54,760 nt of DNA from Microcystis sp. T1-4. GTDB taxonomy: Bacteria; Cyanobacteriota; Cyanobacteriia; Cyanobacteriales; Microcystaceae. This document shows, in pieces, positions 44,337-54,243 of this stretch. Every line of letters starts with the position of its first letter. The first letter of the stretch is position 1. The stretch is from NCBI RefSeq assembly GCF_000297435.1, contig NZ_CAIP01000146.1, positions 1 to 54,760 of the forward strand, written 5' to 3'. The notes under the pieces were generated by a model that saw only the letters and a list, made by a program, of their open reading frames with translations, was not told where the DNA came from and did not search any database. The position numbers and the translations under genes are program-made.

Positions 44337-45428
44337 ATGTCTCGTCCTGTTGTTTATTTTGCCGTTACTAATCATGGTTTTGGCCATGCCGTCCGCAGTG
44401 CTTCGGTAGTAGCTAATATTATTGAACTTAATCCCGAAATTTTGCCGATATTAGTCACCACTGCTCCGCGCTGGTTATTAGATTCCTATATATCCGGAGA
44501 ATATATTCAAAGACATCGGGGGTTTGATGTGGGAGTAATCCAATCGGATAGTTTAACGATGGATAAATTAGCTACTAAGGAAAAATTAGAACAAATAATT
44601 GCTCAATCTAGGGCAGTTATTGCCAGTGAAGTTAATTTTATTAAAACTAATCGTGTGGGTTTAGTTGTGGCTGATTTACCACCTTTAGCGGCACCAATTG
44701 CCAAAAGCGCGGGGCTTCCTTGTTGGATGATTGGTAACTTTGGTTGGGATTTTATCTATCGTGATTGGGGTGAAGAATTTGCCAGTATTAGTGATTGGAT
44801 CAGTCGTTGTTATAATCAATGCGATCGCTTATTTAAACTGCCTTTAGCAGAAGCAATGACAGCATTTCCCCGTGTTACCGAGGCAGGTTTAACCGGGGGT
44901 ACACCCCGCTACAGTGAAGAACAATTACGACAGGAATTTAAGCTAAATGCCCCTAAAGAAAAAACTATTTTATTGAGTTTTGGGGGGTTAGGATTAGAAG
45001 CAATTCCCTATGATAACCTCGCCAGTTTTCCCGATTGGCAATTTATCACTTTTGAAAAAAACGCCCCCGAATTGCCCAATTTAGTCCGCTTACAGGATAA
45101 ACCAGATCGGAGCTATCGTCCTGTGGATTTTATGCCCCTGTGCGATCAAATTATTTCCAAACCGGGATATAGTACCTTTGCCGAAGCTTTAAAATTAGAG
45201 GTTCCGATTGTTTCTCTGACGCGAGAAGGTTTCGCCGAATCAGCGATTTTATTGGCTGGAATCCAAGATTATAGTTATCATCAAATTATTAGCAGTGAAG
45301 AATTTTTTCAAGGTAATTGGGACTTTTTACGCCAAGCTCCCCAACCGCCAAGATTAAAGGTTAAACTGCCTAAAGATGGTGCAGAATCGATAGCGAGAGC
45401 TATCGTAGAATACTTTGAGGGGCGATAA
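44337..45428 (+). CDS. GT-B glycosyltransferase-like protein
   Basis: 363 residues from ATG 44337 (a TTG at 44328 is unlikely). YFAVTNHGFGHAVRSASVVANI is the acceptor-domain P-loop-like start seen in MurG/UGT-type and arabinokinase N-terminal glycosyltransferase domains, and the C-terminal half has the nucleotide-sugar site pattern DQIISKPGYSTFAEALKLEV. Single domain, no membrane segment. It follows the PtuAB pair by 74 nt but is not part of it on known models. Sugar and acceptor unknown. Confidence 0.78.
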   Translation: MSRPVVYFAVTNHGFGHAVRSASVVANIIELNPEILPILVTTAPRWLLDSYISGEYIQRHRGFDVGVIQSDSLTMDKLATKEKLEQIIAQSRAVIASEVNFIKTNRVGLVVADLPPLAAPIAKSAGLPCWMIGNFGWDFIYRDWGEEFASISDWISRCYNQCDRLFKLPLAEAMTAFPRVTEAGLTGGTPRYSEEQLRQEFKLNAPKEKTILLSFGGLGLEAIPYDNLASFPDWQFITFEKNAPELPNLVRLQDKPDRSYRPVDFMPLCDQIISKPGYSTFAEALKLEVPIVSLTREGFAESAILLAGIQDYSYHQIISSEEFFQGNWDFLRQAPQPPRLKVKLPKDGAESIARAIVEYFEGR

Positions 45429-45729
45429 AAATGATTAACTTAGCCAATTTAACCTTGGATGATTAGCGGTGAATTTAGTTATCGGTCAGTCGGCCCTAGT
45501 TTATTGAACAAAGTCCTAGAAATCAGCCAAATTACCGCGCTATTTTTTGACAATCACATTCGGGATAATCAGGGCAGTATCAGCCTCAAAATCGTCAAAA
45601 ACACCGATAACCCCCCAGGAAAGTTGACGGCGAACCGGAGCAGAGAACTAGGGAGACAGAAACAAGATCGGGCAGAAAGCCGATACTTGTTACAATAGTT
45701 TACAAATCACCCTGCCTTGTCACCGAACT
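45429..45729. other. Gap upstream of the AarF-type gene
   Basis: Contains a possible 79-codon frame (45459-45698) with no recognisable domain and a short ATG-started frame ending in a stop just before it. Possibly the remains of a small gene. The promoter of the next gene should lie in the last 60 nt. Confidence 0.35.
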
Positions 45730-47721
45730 ATGTCCGAACAGATGATCTCCCCGGAGACGCAAACCCCAGAAGCGATTACTGTTGAAGTGCAGCCGGTCCA
45801 TATTCCCGAAGAACATCGGGAAGATACCGGCCCCATGGATGACAACGTAGCCGAGAGTTGGCGCTACAATCCCCAAGTTATTAACGACTATTACCGTCGG
45901 CGACCTCTAGAAGTTGTGGGGAGATTAATCGAAATTGCCCTGCCGGTTTTATCTTTTGTCATCGGTATCTGGTGGGATAAACTGCGGGGAAAATCGCCAA
46001 AAAATGAAATTAGACGGGCCGTACAATTGCGGGAAATGTTGACCAAATTGGGACCCACCTATATTAAGATCGGTCAAGCTCTCTCTACCCGGCCTGATTT
46101 AGTACCGCCTTTATATTTAGAAGAATTAACCACTCTCCAGGATCAAATCCCCTCTTTTCCTAACGAAATTGCCTATCGTTTTATCGAAGAAGAATTAGGT
46201 TATTCTCCCGAAGAAATTTATGCAGAATTATCCCCCAATCCCATAGCGGCCGCTTCCCTAGGACAAGTTTATAAAGGTAAATTAAAAACCGGAGAGAAAG
46301 TCGCCGTTAAAGTACAGCGTCCCGATTTGATTCGCTGTATAACTTTAGATGTGTATATCATGCGTAGTTTGGCGACTTGGGTGAAAGGTAATATTAAAAG
46401 ACTTCGCTCCGATTTAGTGGCAATTACCGACGAATTAGCCGCTCGTATTTTTGAAGAAATTAATTATCTTCACGAAGGACAAAACGCCGAAAAATTCGCT
46501 CAACTTTATGGTCACATTGCCGAAATTTACATCCCCAAAATCTACTGGAAATATACCGGGAGACGGGTTTTAACCATGGAGTGGGTGGACGGCACAAAAT
46601 TAACTAATATCAAAGAAATTCAAGCTCAGGGTATTGATGCCACCCACTTAGTTAATGTGGGGGTGCAGTGTTCTTTGCGTCAATTACTTGAACACGGATT
46701 TTTCCATGCAGATCCCCATCCGGGTAATTTATTAGCGACTCCCGACGGTAAATTAGCTTATCTTGATTTCGGCATGATGAGCAATATTGAACCCTATCAA
46801 CGCTACGGTTTAATCGAAGCGGTGGTGCATTTAGTCAACCGGGATTTTGAGTCTTTGGCCAAGGATTACGTTAAGTTAGACTTCCTGTCACCAACTACCA
46901 ATTTAGAGCCAATTGTTCCCGCTTTTTCGGAAGTTTTCGGTAATGCTTTAGGGGCGAGTGTGGCAGAATTAAACTTTAAAAGTATCACCGATAAAATGTC
47001 GGCGATGATGTATGAGTTTCCCTTTCGAGTTCCTGCCTATTATGCCCTGATTATTCGCTCAATGGTGACTTTAGAGGGAATAGCGATTGGCATCGATCCT
47101 AATTTTAAGGTACTGAGTAAAGCCTATCCTTACATTGCTAAACGTCTGCTCACCGATCCTTCCACGGAGTTGCGAGATTCCCTGCGGGATTTATTATTTA
47201 AAGATGGTACTTTTCGCTGGAATCGTTTAGAAAATCTCTTGCGTAATGCTAAAGATTCTAATGATTTTAACTTCGAGAAAGTCACCGATCAAGCGTTAGA
47301 TTTTCTCCTTTCAGACAGGGGTATATTTATCCGCGAAAAATTAGTTAATGAGTTAGTCAATGCGCTCGATAACTTCGGTCGTCGAACTTGGTTTAATCTC
47401 ACGGTTAATTTCCGGGAACAGGTGGGTTTAGCGGTGCAAGAAACTCCCCCAGAATTATTAGGTGATGCCAAGACTTTTGAGCATCTTCGCAACATCTTTA
47501 GTATTTTACAGGAAACAAAAGGATTCGATGCCATGGCTATGGTGCCAGTGATGACTAAACTAATCGCTAAACCGGAAACCCAACAGATGGGACAAAAAAT
47601 TGCTGAAGGTTTACTGCAAAAATCCCTAGCGCGTTTGATTCGTTACCTAGTTCTCGAATTCGATACACCAAATCATCAGCAAAATGGAGAATTACCGAAA
47701 GCTTTACCCGCTGCCGATTAA
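45730..47721 (+). CDS. UbiB/ABC1/AarF-family atypical kinase
   Basis: 663 residues. Kinase-like ABC1 domain with the diagnostic YIKIGQALSTRPD (KxGQ) N-terminal motif, the alanine-rich loop AAASLGQVY (replacing the glycine loop), the Lys-containing VAVKVQRPDL, catalytic HADPHPGNLL and the DFG-like LDFGMMS. The C-terminal third is a family-specific helical region. Homologues support prenylquinone (plastoquinone) lipid metabolism at thylakoid or plastoglobule-like membranes. The exact substrate is not known. Confidence 0.92.
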   Translation: MSEQMISPETQTPEAITVEVQPVHIPEEHREDTGPMDDNVAESWRYNPQVINDYYRRRPLEVVGRLIEIALPVLSFVIGIWWDKLRGKSPKNEIRRAVQLREMLTKLGPTYIKIGQALSTRPDLVPPLYLEELTTLQDQIPSFPNEIAYRFIEEELGYSPEEIYAELSPNPIAAASLGQVYKGKLKTGEKVAVKVQRPDLIRCITLDVYIMRSLATWVKGNIKRLRSDLVAITDELAARIFEEINYLHEGQNAEKFAQLYGHIAEIYIPKIYWKYTGRRVLTMEWVDGTKLTNIKEIQAQGIDATHLVNVGVQCSLRQLLEHGFFHADPHPGNLLATPDGKLAYLDFGMMSNIEPYQRYGLIEAVVHLVNRDFESLAKDYVKLDFLSPTTNLEPIVPAFSEVFGNALGASVAELNFKSITDKMSAMMYEFPFRVPAYYALIIRSMVTLEGIAIGIDPNFKVLSKAYPYIAKRLLTDPSTELRDSLRDLLFKDGTFRWNRLENLLRNAKDSNDFNFEKVTDQALDFLLSDRGIFIREKLVNELVNALDNFGRRTWFNLTVNFREQVGLAVQETPPELLGDAKTFEHLRNIFSILQETKGFDAMAMVPVMTKLIAKPETQQMGQKIAEGLLQKSLARLIRYLVLEFDTPNHQQNGELPKALPAAD

Positions 47722-47741
47722 CCTCTGTTCGGTCAATAAAT

Positions 47742-47763
47742 GCCGTGAAATAAATTTCACGGC
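47742..47763. terminator. Hairpin between convergent aarF-type and P450 genes
   Basis: GCCGTGAAA, loop TAAA, TTTCACGGC: a perfect 9-bp stem. On the minus strand it is followed by ATTTATTG. Probable bidirectional terminator. Confidence 0.6.
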
Positions 47764-47811
47764 TACGAGAAAAACGCTAAACTGTTTTTAAAGTTTTTTT
47801 ATCCTAGCCGG

Positions 47812-49116
47812 TTAACGGGGTTTAAAGGTGACTTGTAAACCGTCCCGGGGGTGGGGAGTGGGGATAGAGGTGAGGGTCAGATCTTGATTGGGGAGTAATT
47901 GCCAATCGTATTTTTCTACTAAACGGACGGCTAAAATTTTCATCTCTAAACGAGCGAATTCCTTGCCGATACATTCGCGCAATCCCGCACCAAAGGGGAT
48001 ATATCCGTAGGGTTTTTCCTCGGCTAAAAAGCGATCGGGATCGAAGGTTTCAGGATGGGAATAAATATTATTATCTTTATGGGTATTGGTGATTTGATAC
48101 TGCACTACCCATCCTTTCGGCAAATGATAACCGTTAAATTGACAGTCTTCTATTACCCGACGGAATCCTCCTCCCACGGGTGGAGTAAAACGTAAAGCTT
48201 CCTTTAAAACGCGATCTAAATAGGTCATCTGTTTGAGGGTATCGACGCTTAAAGGAGTGGATAGATCAAAATTAGTTATTTCCTCAAGGACAAGCTGAAA
48301 AATATCGGGATGCAGTGCCATTTGTAGGCAGAAAGTGGCGATAGCAGAGGTTAAAGTTTCATGACCAGCAAAGAGTAATAATAGCACTTGATCCTTTAAT
48401 TCCGCTAAGGATAAACTTTCACCGTTTTCGTCTTTAGCTTGTAAAAGGATAGCAAGAGCATCCTGGCCAGGGTCATCATTTTTTTGTCTTTCTAAAATGA
48501 TAGTTTCTATGGCTTCTAGTAATTCTTCTCGACAGCGTAATGCTTTGCCGAAAGCTGTCCAGGGAAGGGGAAGAGGAAGGGTAAATAGTCCCGCGCACCA
48601 AGTATCAAAAGCTTCTCCTAATTTGGTAGCAGAACCCTGGTCAAGACCGACAAATAATTTACAGGCAATATCGAGGGTATAGTTTCTTAATTCATGATAC
48701 CATGACAGGGTTTTTGCGGTTTGCCAACGCTCTAAATAGCGAGCGGTAATTGTTTCTACCGTAGGGATATAACTTGCTAGGGACCGGGGTTGAAAAGCTT
48801 GATAGATTAAGCGACGACGGGAAGCGTGAACATCTCCCGTATGCACCGCTAAAGATGCGCTACCTAGGAGAGTTTTGGTACTTTTAGGCCAAGTTGCCGC
48901 AAAGTATTTATTCTCGTTGCTGAGGAGAAACCGGTTAGCTTCGGCACCGGATAAAATAATCGTGGGACTGCCAAAAATATGAGTGCGGAAAAGTTGACCA
49001 TATTTATTATGACGTTTACTGGCAAAATCCCCATCGGTCAAAAAAGCGATTGTTTCTCCTAATAGGGGTAATCCGAAACTGCCGGGGGGTAGGGGTAAAT
49101 CGTTGCTTATAGTCAT
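47812..49116 (-). CDS. Cytochrome P450, CYP120-like
   Basis: 434 residues from ATG 49116 (ATG 49143 would add nine). Heme-binding loop FGAGLRECIG with the thiolate Cys at 382, the I-helix oxygen-activation motif AGHETLTS, and the K-helix EALR. N-terminus LPPGSFGLPLLGETIAFLTDGDFASKR closely matches cyanobacterial CYP120, which hydroxylates retinoic acid-like molecules in the studied case. It is soluble, with no membrane anchor. Needs ferredoxin or a reductase from elsewhere. Physiological substrate is inferred. Confidence 0.9.
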   Translation of the reverse strand: MTISNDLPLPPGSFGLPLLGETIAFLTDGDFASKRHNKYGQLFRTHIFGSPTIILSGAEANRFLLSNENKYFAATWPKSTKTLLGSASLAVHTGDVHASRRRLIYQAFQPRSLASYIPTVETITARYLERWQTAKTLSWYHELRNYTLDIACKLFVGLDQGSATKLGEAFDTWCAGLFTLPLPLPWTAFGKALRCREELLEAIETIILERQKNDDPGQDALAILLQAKDENGESLSLAELKDQVLLLLFAGHETLTSAIATFCLQMALHPDIFQLVLEEITNFDLSTPLSVDTLKQMTYLDRVLKEALRFTPPVGGGFRRVIEDCQFNGYHLPKGWVVQYQITNTHKDNNIYSHPETFDPDRFLAEEKPYGYIPFGAGLRECIGKEFARLEMKILAVRLVEKYDWQLLPNQDLTLTSIPTPHPRDGLQVTFKPR

Positions 49117-49325
49117 CGCTGCCTCTAGGGTAAAACTAATCATTTGCCGTCGATTAACCCTGTTTATTTTAACCTAAAGCACCGGAGAATTCATCCCCTA
49201 ATCTAGCCTAGCAATTAGCGATCGCACTCAGCAACGGTAAGCACCTAAGCAAAATTAATTACACATCTTACCAGTCAACAGTAAGAATTGCCGCCAATTG
49301 ACATTTTTTAAGATCGCCGCCATAA

Positions 49326-50540
49326 TTAGCCGTTGCTAATAATAATTCGCGGCAAACGATGCTTAAACCCGCAGAGAATTTCCCAGGATATTGTACCTAA
49401 ATCCCGCGCCCAATCGTCGGCGGTAATGCACTGTGGTCCGTCTTTACCGATAAGTGTGACGATTTCCCCTGTTTTTACCTCTGGAATCTCGCTCACGTCA
49501 ATCATTAACTGATCCATGGTTATCGCGCCGATTTGGGGTACTAAACGTCCTCTCAGGGATACTTTTAAACGATTGGAGAGATTGCGGGGAATTCCATCGG
49601 CGTAACCGATACCGACCACAGCAATACGGGTGTCTTTTGCCGCTATGTACTGATGACCATAACTCACTCCGGAGCCGGCGGCAATGGTTTTGACTTGAGC
49701 AATGCGCGCTTTTACTTGTAGGACGGGTTGCAAAGGGACTTTATCGGTGAGATGATCGGCGGGATAAAGACCGTAGAGAGCTAATCCGACTCTAACTCGA
49801 TCGTAGTGCAGAGATCGATCGCTTAGGGTAGCGGCAGAGTTGGCTAAATGCAGACAGGGAGGATGATAACCTTTTGATCTTAACTCGGCGATCGCTTGTT
49901 GGAATCTTTGCCGTTGTAACTGCATGATCTCGGGATTGGGATCGTCAGCCGTGGCAAAATGCGAGTATATACTGGCAATTTTCAGGTTAGGAGCCTCTAA
50001 AACCTGTTCGACGAATTTGGTGCCGTTGTGCCATGGTGTGCCTAAGCGAGACATTCCCGTATCTAGTTTGATATGAACCGGCAGCCGCTGCTCTAAGCGT
50101 CTCATCACGCTGGCAAAAATTTGTACCTGTTCGATTTGCACCAGGGTGGGTTGCAATTGCCAATGGGCTAAGGCTGCCACTTCTTCTGGGGTATTGACTG
50201 CCCCTAAAATCATAATTGGGGCAACGATTCCCGCTTCCCGTAGTTCGATACCTTCCCCGATAGTCGCGATGGCTAAAGATTGCGCTCCAGCTTCTAAAAC
50301 GCTGTTAGCCACCTTAACTGCCCCGTGTCCGTAAGCATCGGCTTTAATTACCGCCATTAATTCCGTTTTTGGGGCTAATAAGGCCTTGACTTTTCGCACG
50401 TTTTGTTGTAATGCCGAGCGATCAATCTCTACCCAAGCACGATAGCGAATTGCTTCCGACAATTGATAATCATGACGGTTTTTGGGCGGATTGATAATTT
50501 TTGGTTCGATGCTAAACACCACTCGCTCACTCCTTTGCAC
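49326..50540 (-). CDS. alr: Alanine racemase
   Basis: 404-residue PLP enzyme interconverting L- and D-alanine for peptidoglycan. The PLP-binding Lys66 lies in AVIKADAYGHG, the catalytic Tyr in SGVSYGHQYIA, and the C-terminal beta domain ends in the usual substrate-binding MDQLMIDVS. N-terminal residues 1-30 precede the conserved start region RAWVEIDRSAL, so a shorter form is possible. Its 5' end abuts the tnpB element. Confidence 0.93.
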   Translation of the reverse strand: MQRSERVVFSIEPKIINPPKNRHDYQLSEAIRYRAWVEIDRSALQQNVRKVKALLAPKTELMAVIKADAYGHGAVKVANSVLEAGAQSLAIATIGEGIELREAGIVAPIMILGAVNTPEEVAALAHWQLQPTLVQIEQVQIFASVMRRLEQRLPVHIKLDTGMSRLGTPWHNGTKFVEQVLEAPNLKIASIYSHFATADDPNPEIMQLQRQRFQQAIAELRSKGYHPPCLHLANSAATLSDRSLHYDRVRVGLALYGLYPADHLTDKVPLQPVLQVKARIAQVKTIAAGSGVSYGHQYIAAKDTRIAVVGIGYADGIPRNLSNRLKVSLRGRLVPQIGAITMDQLMIDVSEIPEVKTGEIVTLIGKDGPQCITADDWARDLGTISWEILCGFKHRLPRIIISNG

Positions 50541-50678
50541 ACATAACCCAATTTATCACAGATGTCGGGGTGAAGACCCTCGTACTGACAGGATGAAACC
50601 CCGACCAATATAAAACAGCGAAGCACGATTAAATCCTTGACAATTTAGCCTTGCATAGCTTACCATAGTAAATTTAGT

Positions 50679-50721
50679 TTGGTAAACAAGATATTAAAAG
50701 CGTTTAAGTACAGAATCTATC
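50679..50721 (+). CDS. tnpB: tnpB exon 1 (5' part, 14 codons plus one base)
   Basis: Codons reading VNKILKAFKYRIY followed by a final C that joins CG of exon 2 to give Pro. KAFKYRIYP-TSEQ is the typical start of TnpB. No ATG is available before an upstream stop (TAG 50646); TTG 50679 is the best candidate start. Confidence 0.72.
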
Positions 50722-53092
50722 GTGCGACTCGTTCCTACCAAAAGTCTAACAGACGTGGGTAGGACAAGGTTGAGAACCTTGATAACTCAATAACCGTGAA
50801 GGTGAAAGTCCTTTCCTCCAGATGATGGAGTGACAGCATAACCCCTTCCTGTGGAGAACGGTCATCAAAATGGGAAAAGCGGGGTTAAATGGCAGTAAAG
50901 ATGAGTCTGACATCAAAACCTGTCTAGCATCTAACTATGTGTATGAATAAGAACTTCCGTCAGAAGTATCGTCACTGAAACCTAGCCTACACAGATTATT
51001 GGCTGGCAACAAAATGTTAACAAGCTAACGTACTGGGAAAAGATAGAGTTCAACCAGAATCATCTACACAGCTTCGGTATAGAGGAAGACACTAAAGTTA
51101 GGAATACGGTTGTTGGGAACGAAGTAATCCTTATGAATCTCTTAGATAGGTCGAAATCTAAGTAGTAACCAGCGTAAGACTCATATAGGAAAGGATTGTG
51201 TAAGAAGCCAACGCCTATCTGTAATAGATAAGGATATGCTGACGTACACACTGTTCAATGGAATGAATGGTCTTAAGTAGTAATGAAAAAGTTATGAACA
51301 CGGCAACAAAACCGATGTATGAATGGAAGGACATCAACTGGCGAAAAGCTGAAAGATGTGTTTTTAAGTTATCAAAAAGAATATTCAAAGCCAGTCAACG
51401 GGGTGATGTCAAATTAGTCCACAAATTACAAAGGCTACTCCTAAAAAGCTGGTACGCCAAACTGATAGCCGTCAGACGGGTTAGCCAAGATAATCAAGGC
51501 AAGAAAACCGCAGGGGTAGATAGGATAAAATCCTTAACACCCAAACAAAGAATGGCACTTGTCAATAATCTAAAACCTGGCAATAAATCAAAACCAACTC
51601 GTAGAGTATGGATACCAAAACCCAATACGGATGAAAAGCGACCTCTAGGGATTCCCACCATGTACGAACGGGCATTACAAGCCTTAGTAAAACTGGCATT
51701 AGAACCCGAATGGGAAGCAAAATTTGAACCTAACAGTTATGGATTTAGACCAGCACGTTCAGCCCATGACGCAATCGGAGCAATCTACATAAGCATCAAC
51801 AAAAAGCCCAAATATGTGCTAGATGCGGACATAAGTAAATGCTTTGATAAAATAAACCACCAGAAACTACTGACAAAACTTCAAACTTACCCCAAGCTAA
51901 GACAACAAATCAAAGCATGGCTAAAGAGTGGAGTCATGGATGGAAAAAACCTATTCCCTACCAATGAAGGCACACCACAGGGAGGTGTAATCTCCCCTTT
52001 ACTAGCTAACATAGCCTTACACGGCATGGAAGAAAGAGTTAAGCAATATGCAAGAACTCTGAAAGGCAATAAATCCAAAAATGAACAAGCCTTAACCCTA
52101 ATCAGATATGCAGATGATTTTGTTATCCTGCACGAAGATTTAAAGGTAATAAAGGAATGTCAAGAAATCATTAAACAATGGTTAGCAGAAATGGGGCTAG
52201 AACTGAAGCCTAGTAAAACAAGAATATCCCATACTCTTGAAACTTATGATGATTACGTTGGATTTGATTTTCTCGGATTCAACATCAGGCAATACCAAGT
52301 CGGAAAACATCACGGGGCAAAAAGTAGTAAAGGAGTCAAACTAGGTTTTAAAACCCTAATCAAGCCTAGTGCTGAAAAAGTCAAGTCCCATCTAAAGAAA
52401 TTGGGAGAAGTAGTAAATAGTCAGAAGTCATCCCCACAGGATGCCTTAATCAAACGACTCAATCCAATCATTAGAGGATGGAGCAATTACTATTCATCAG
52501 TAGTAAGCTCAAAAACATTCACAGATTGTGATTACTACTTCTTTGAAAAACTCAAGAGATGGGCATACAGACGACACCCAATGAAAAACAAAACTTGGAT
52601 AATGCGTAAATATTGGCATACTGAGGGAAAAGATAATTGGGTATTCAGCACAAGAGGAGGTAAAAACCCCTTCAAACTGGCAAGACACCTAGATACAAAA
52701 ATCGTAAGATACGTCAAGGTGAAAGGGGATAAAAGTCCCTATGATGGGGATTTAATATACTGGAGTAGTCGAATGGGTAAACACCCAGAAATGCCACCAG
52801 AAAAAGCTGTTCTACTCAAAAGACAGCAAGGACGTTGTGCATATTGTGGACTATATTTCCAAGATGGAGACATACTCGAAACCGACCACATTATCCCTAA
52901 ATCAAAAGGGGGTAAAAACAATCGAGATAATAAACAGTTACTCCATCGACATTGCCACGATTCTAAAACTGCATTAGATAAAACTGGTACTCATGACAAA
53001 GAGCCATTGGAGAGAGGAGCGGTGTGAGGTGAAAGTCTCACGCACCGTTTTGAAGCCGAGCCAGAATGGTGACATATCTGGCTTAGGGCAAC
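50722..53092 (+). mobile_element. Group II intron (about 2.37 kb) with maturase, inserted in tnpB
   Basis: The 5' end is GTGCGACTCG at 50722, matching the group II consensus GUGYG. The 3' end is ...GGGCAAC at 53092, matching the terminal AY. Domain V is visible at 53017-53050 (GAGCGGTGTGAGGT-GAAA-GTCTCACGCACCGTTT), with the catalytic AGC triad and GAAA tetraloop, followed by a domain VI-like hairpin to about 53083. The maturase gene occupies domain IV. Exact splicing joins ATCTATC to CGACAAGC and restores TnpB. Confidence 0.9.
51267..53027 (+). CDS. ltrA: Group II intron reverse transcriptase/maturase with HNH endonuclease domain
   Basis: 586-residue multifunctional protein needed for splicing and retrohoming of the intron that encodes it. 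N-terminal RT fingers-palm: RRVWIPKPN and ERALQALVKLALEPEWE, SYGFRPARSAHDAI, catalytic YADD at 281-284. Then thumb/maturase domain X (about 355-450; RLNPIIRGWSNYYSSV), a DNA-binding region, and an intact HNH endonuclease at the C-terminus (CAYCGLYF, ETDHIIPKSKGG, HRHCHDSK). All motifs intact, so probably active. ATG 51294 is an alternative start. It lies within intron domain IV. Confidence 0.95.
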   Translation: MVLSSNEKVMNTATKPMYEWKDINWRKAERCVFKLSKRIFKASQRGDVKLVHKLQRLLLKSWYAKLIAVRRVSQDNQGKKTAGVDRIKSLTPKQRMALVNNLKPGNKSKPTRRVWIPKPNTDEKRPLGIPTMYERALQALVKLALEPEWEAKFEPNSYGFRPARSAHDAIGAIYISINKKPKYVLDADISKCFDKINHQKLLTKLQTYPKLRQQIKAWLKSGVMDGKNLFPTNEGTPQGGVISPLLANIALHGMEERVKQYARTLKGNKSKNEQALTLIRYADDFVILHEDLKVIKECQEIIKQWLAEMGLELKPSKTRISHTLETYDDYVGFDFLGFNIRQYQVGKHHGAKSSKGVKLGFKTLIKPSAEKVKSHLKKLGEVVNSQKSSPQDALIKRLNPIIRGWSNYYSSVVSSKTFTDCDYYFFEKLKRWAYRRHPMKNKTWIMRKYWHTEGKDNWVFSTRGGKNPFKLARHLDTKIVRYVKVKGDKSPYDGDLIYWSSRMGKHPEMPPEKAVLLKRQQGRCAYCGLYFQDGDILETDHIIPKSKGGKNNRDNKQLLHRHCHDSKTALDKTGTHDKEPLERGAV

Positions 53093-54243
53093 CGACAAGC
53101 GAGCAATCAGTTTTGCTTGCCAAGTCGTTTGGCTGTGCTAGATGGTTTTACAATTACGCCCTAAACTTGACATCTGAAACTTACAAGCAAACTGGAAAAG
53201 GATTAAGCAGAGACGAAATAATTAAGCTGCTGCCTTCCCTAAAAAAAGAGCATGAGTGGTTAAGCGAAGTACCATCGCAGGTATTACAGCAAGCCGCTTT
53301 AAATCTTTCTAGTGCTTTCCTTAATTTCTTTGAAGGTAGAGCTAAATATCCTAACTTCAAGAAAAAGCAAAATAGGCAGTCGATTAGATTTCCTCAACAC
53401 TGTAAGTTAAAAAATGATGTTCTGGTATTGCCTAAAATTGGTGAAGTCTATTGCCAAGTTTCACGGCAACCAGAGGGAGACTTAAAGTCTGTTACGGTTT
53501 CAGTTAATCCATCAGGAGAATATTTCGCATCTTGTCTTTATGATGATGGTCAGGATTTACCCCAAAAATCATCAGAAGGAAAAGCTATCGGGATAGATGT
53601 TGGACTAACCCATTTTGCTATTACATCAGATGGGACTCAACATGGGAATCCTCAATACTATCGTAAGTACGAACAAAGATTAGCGAGGAGACAAAAGAAA
53701 CTAAGCCGCAAGCAAAAAGGCTCTAACAACCGAAATAAAGCTAGAGTTAAAGTGGCTAAAGTTCACTCTAAAATCGTTCGTTGTCGTGAAGACTTCCTCC
53801 ACAAACTAAGTCGTAAATTAGTTGACGAAAACCAAGTCATAGTGGTAGAAAATCTGGCAGTCAGAAACATGGTCAAAAACCCTAAACTAGCAAAATCAAT
53901 TAGTGATGCTAGTTGGGGTCAATTCTGTACTATGTTAAAATACAAGGCTGAATGGGAAGGAAAAATCTATATAGAAGTAGATAGATTCTTTCCTAGCTCT
54001 AAGACTTGTAGTAACTGTTTAAATCCTGTTGATAGTTTGAGTTTAGATATTCGTAGTTGGCAATGTCCTAAGTGTGGAGAAACCCACGATAGAGATATCA
54101 ATGCCGCTAAGAATATTCGGGATGAAGGTTTACGAATTTTGGCGGTAGGGCATACCGCTACTGCTTCTGGAGGGAGAGTAAGACCAAGTAAAGGCACTGC
54201 TTTTGCAAGGCATCTCCCCGTGAACGAAGAATCCCTCGCATGA
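53093..54243 (+). CDS. tnpB: tnpB exon 2: RNA-guided RuvC endonuclease TnpB (IS200/IS605)
   Basis: The spliced protein (exon 1 plus this exon) is 397 residues. RuvC-I GIDVGLTHF gives D183, RuvC-II VVENLAVRNM gives E267, the zinc-binding CSNC and CPKCG pairs lie at about 323-345, and RuvC-III DRDINAAKNI follows. N-terminal wedge/REC helices include SFGCARWFYNYALNL. All catalytic and zinc residues are intact. TnpB uses an omega RNA from the 3' end of its own element to cut DNA, helping the transposon persist. A frame starting at ATG 52993 is open but its first 33 residues are intron domain V/VI, not TnpB. Confidence 0.9.

Noticed and set aside
45459..45698. 79-codon frame before the AarF-type gene
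   Set aside because: No recognisable domain or ribosome site; kept only as a possible relic in the gap entry.
51267..53027. Reverse transcriptase considered as a retron RT partner of PtuAB
   Set aside because: Domain X, HNH and surrounding ribozyme show a group II intron maturase; it is 7 kb away with several genes between.
52993..53092. N-terminal 33 codons of a longer tnpB frame
   Set aside because: This DNA is intron domain V/VI; the spliced exon 1 gives the proper TnpB start.
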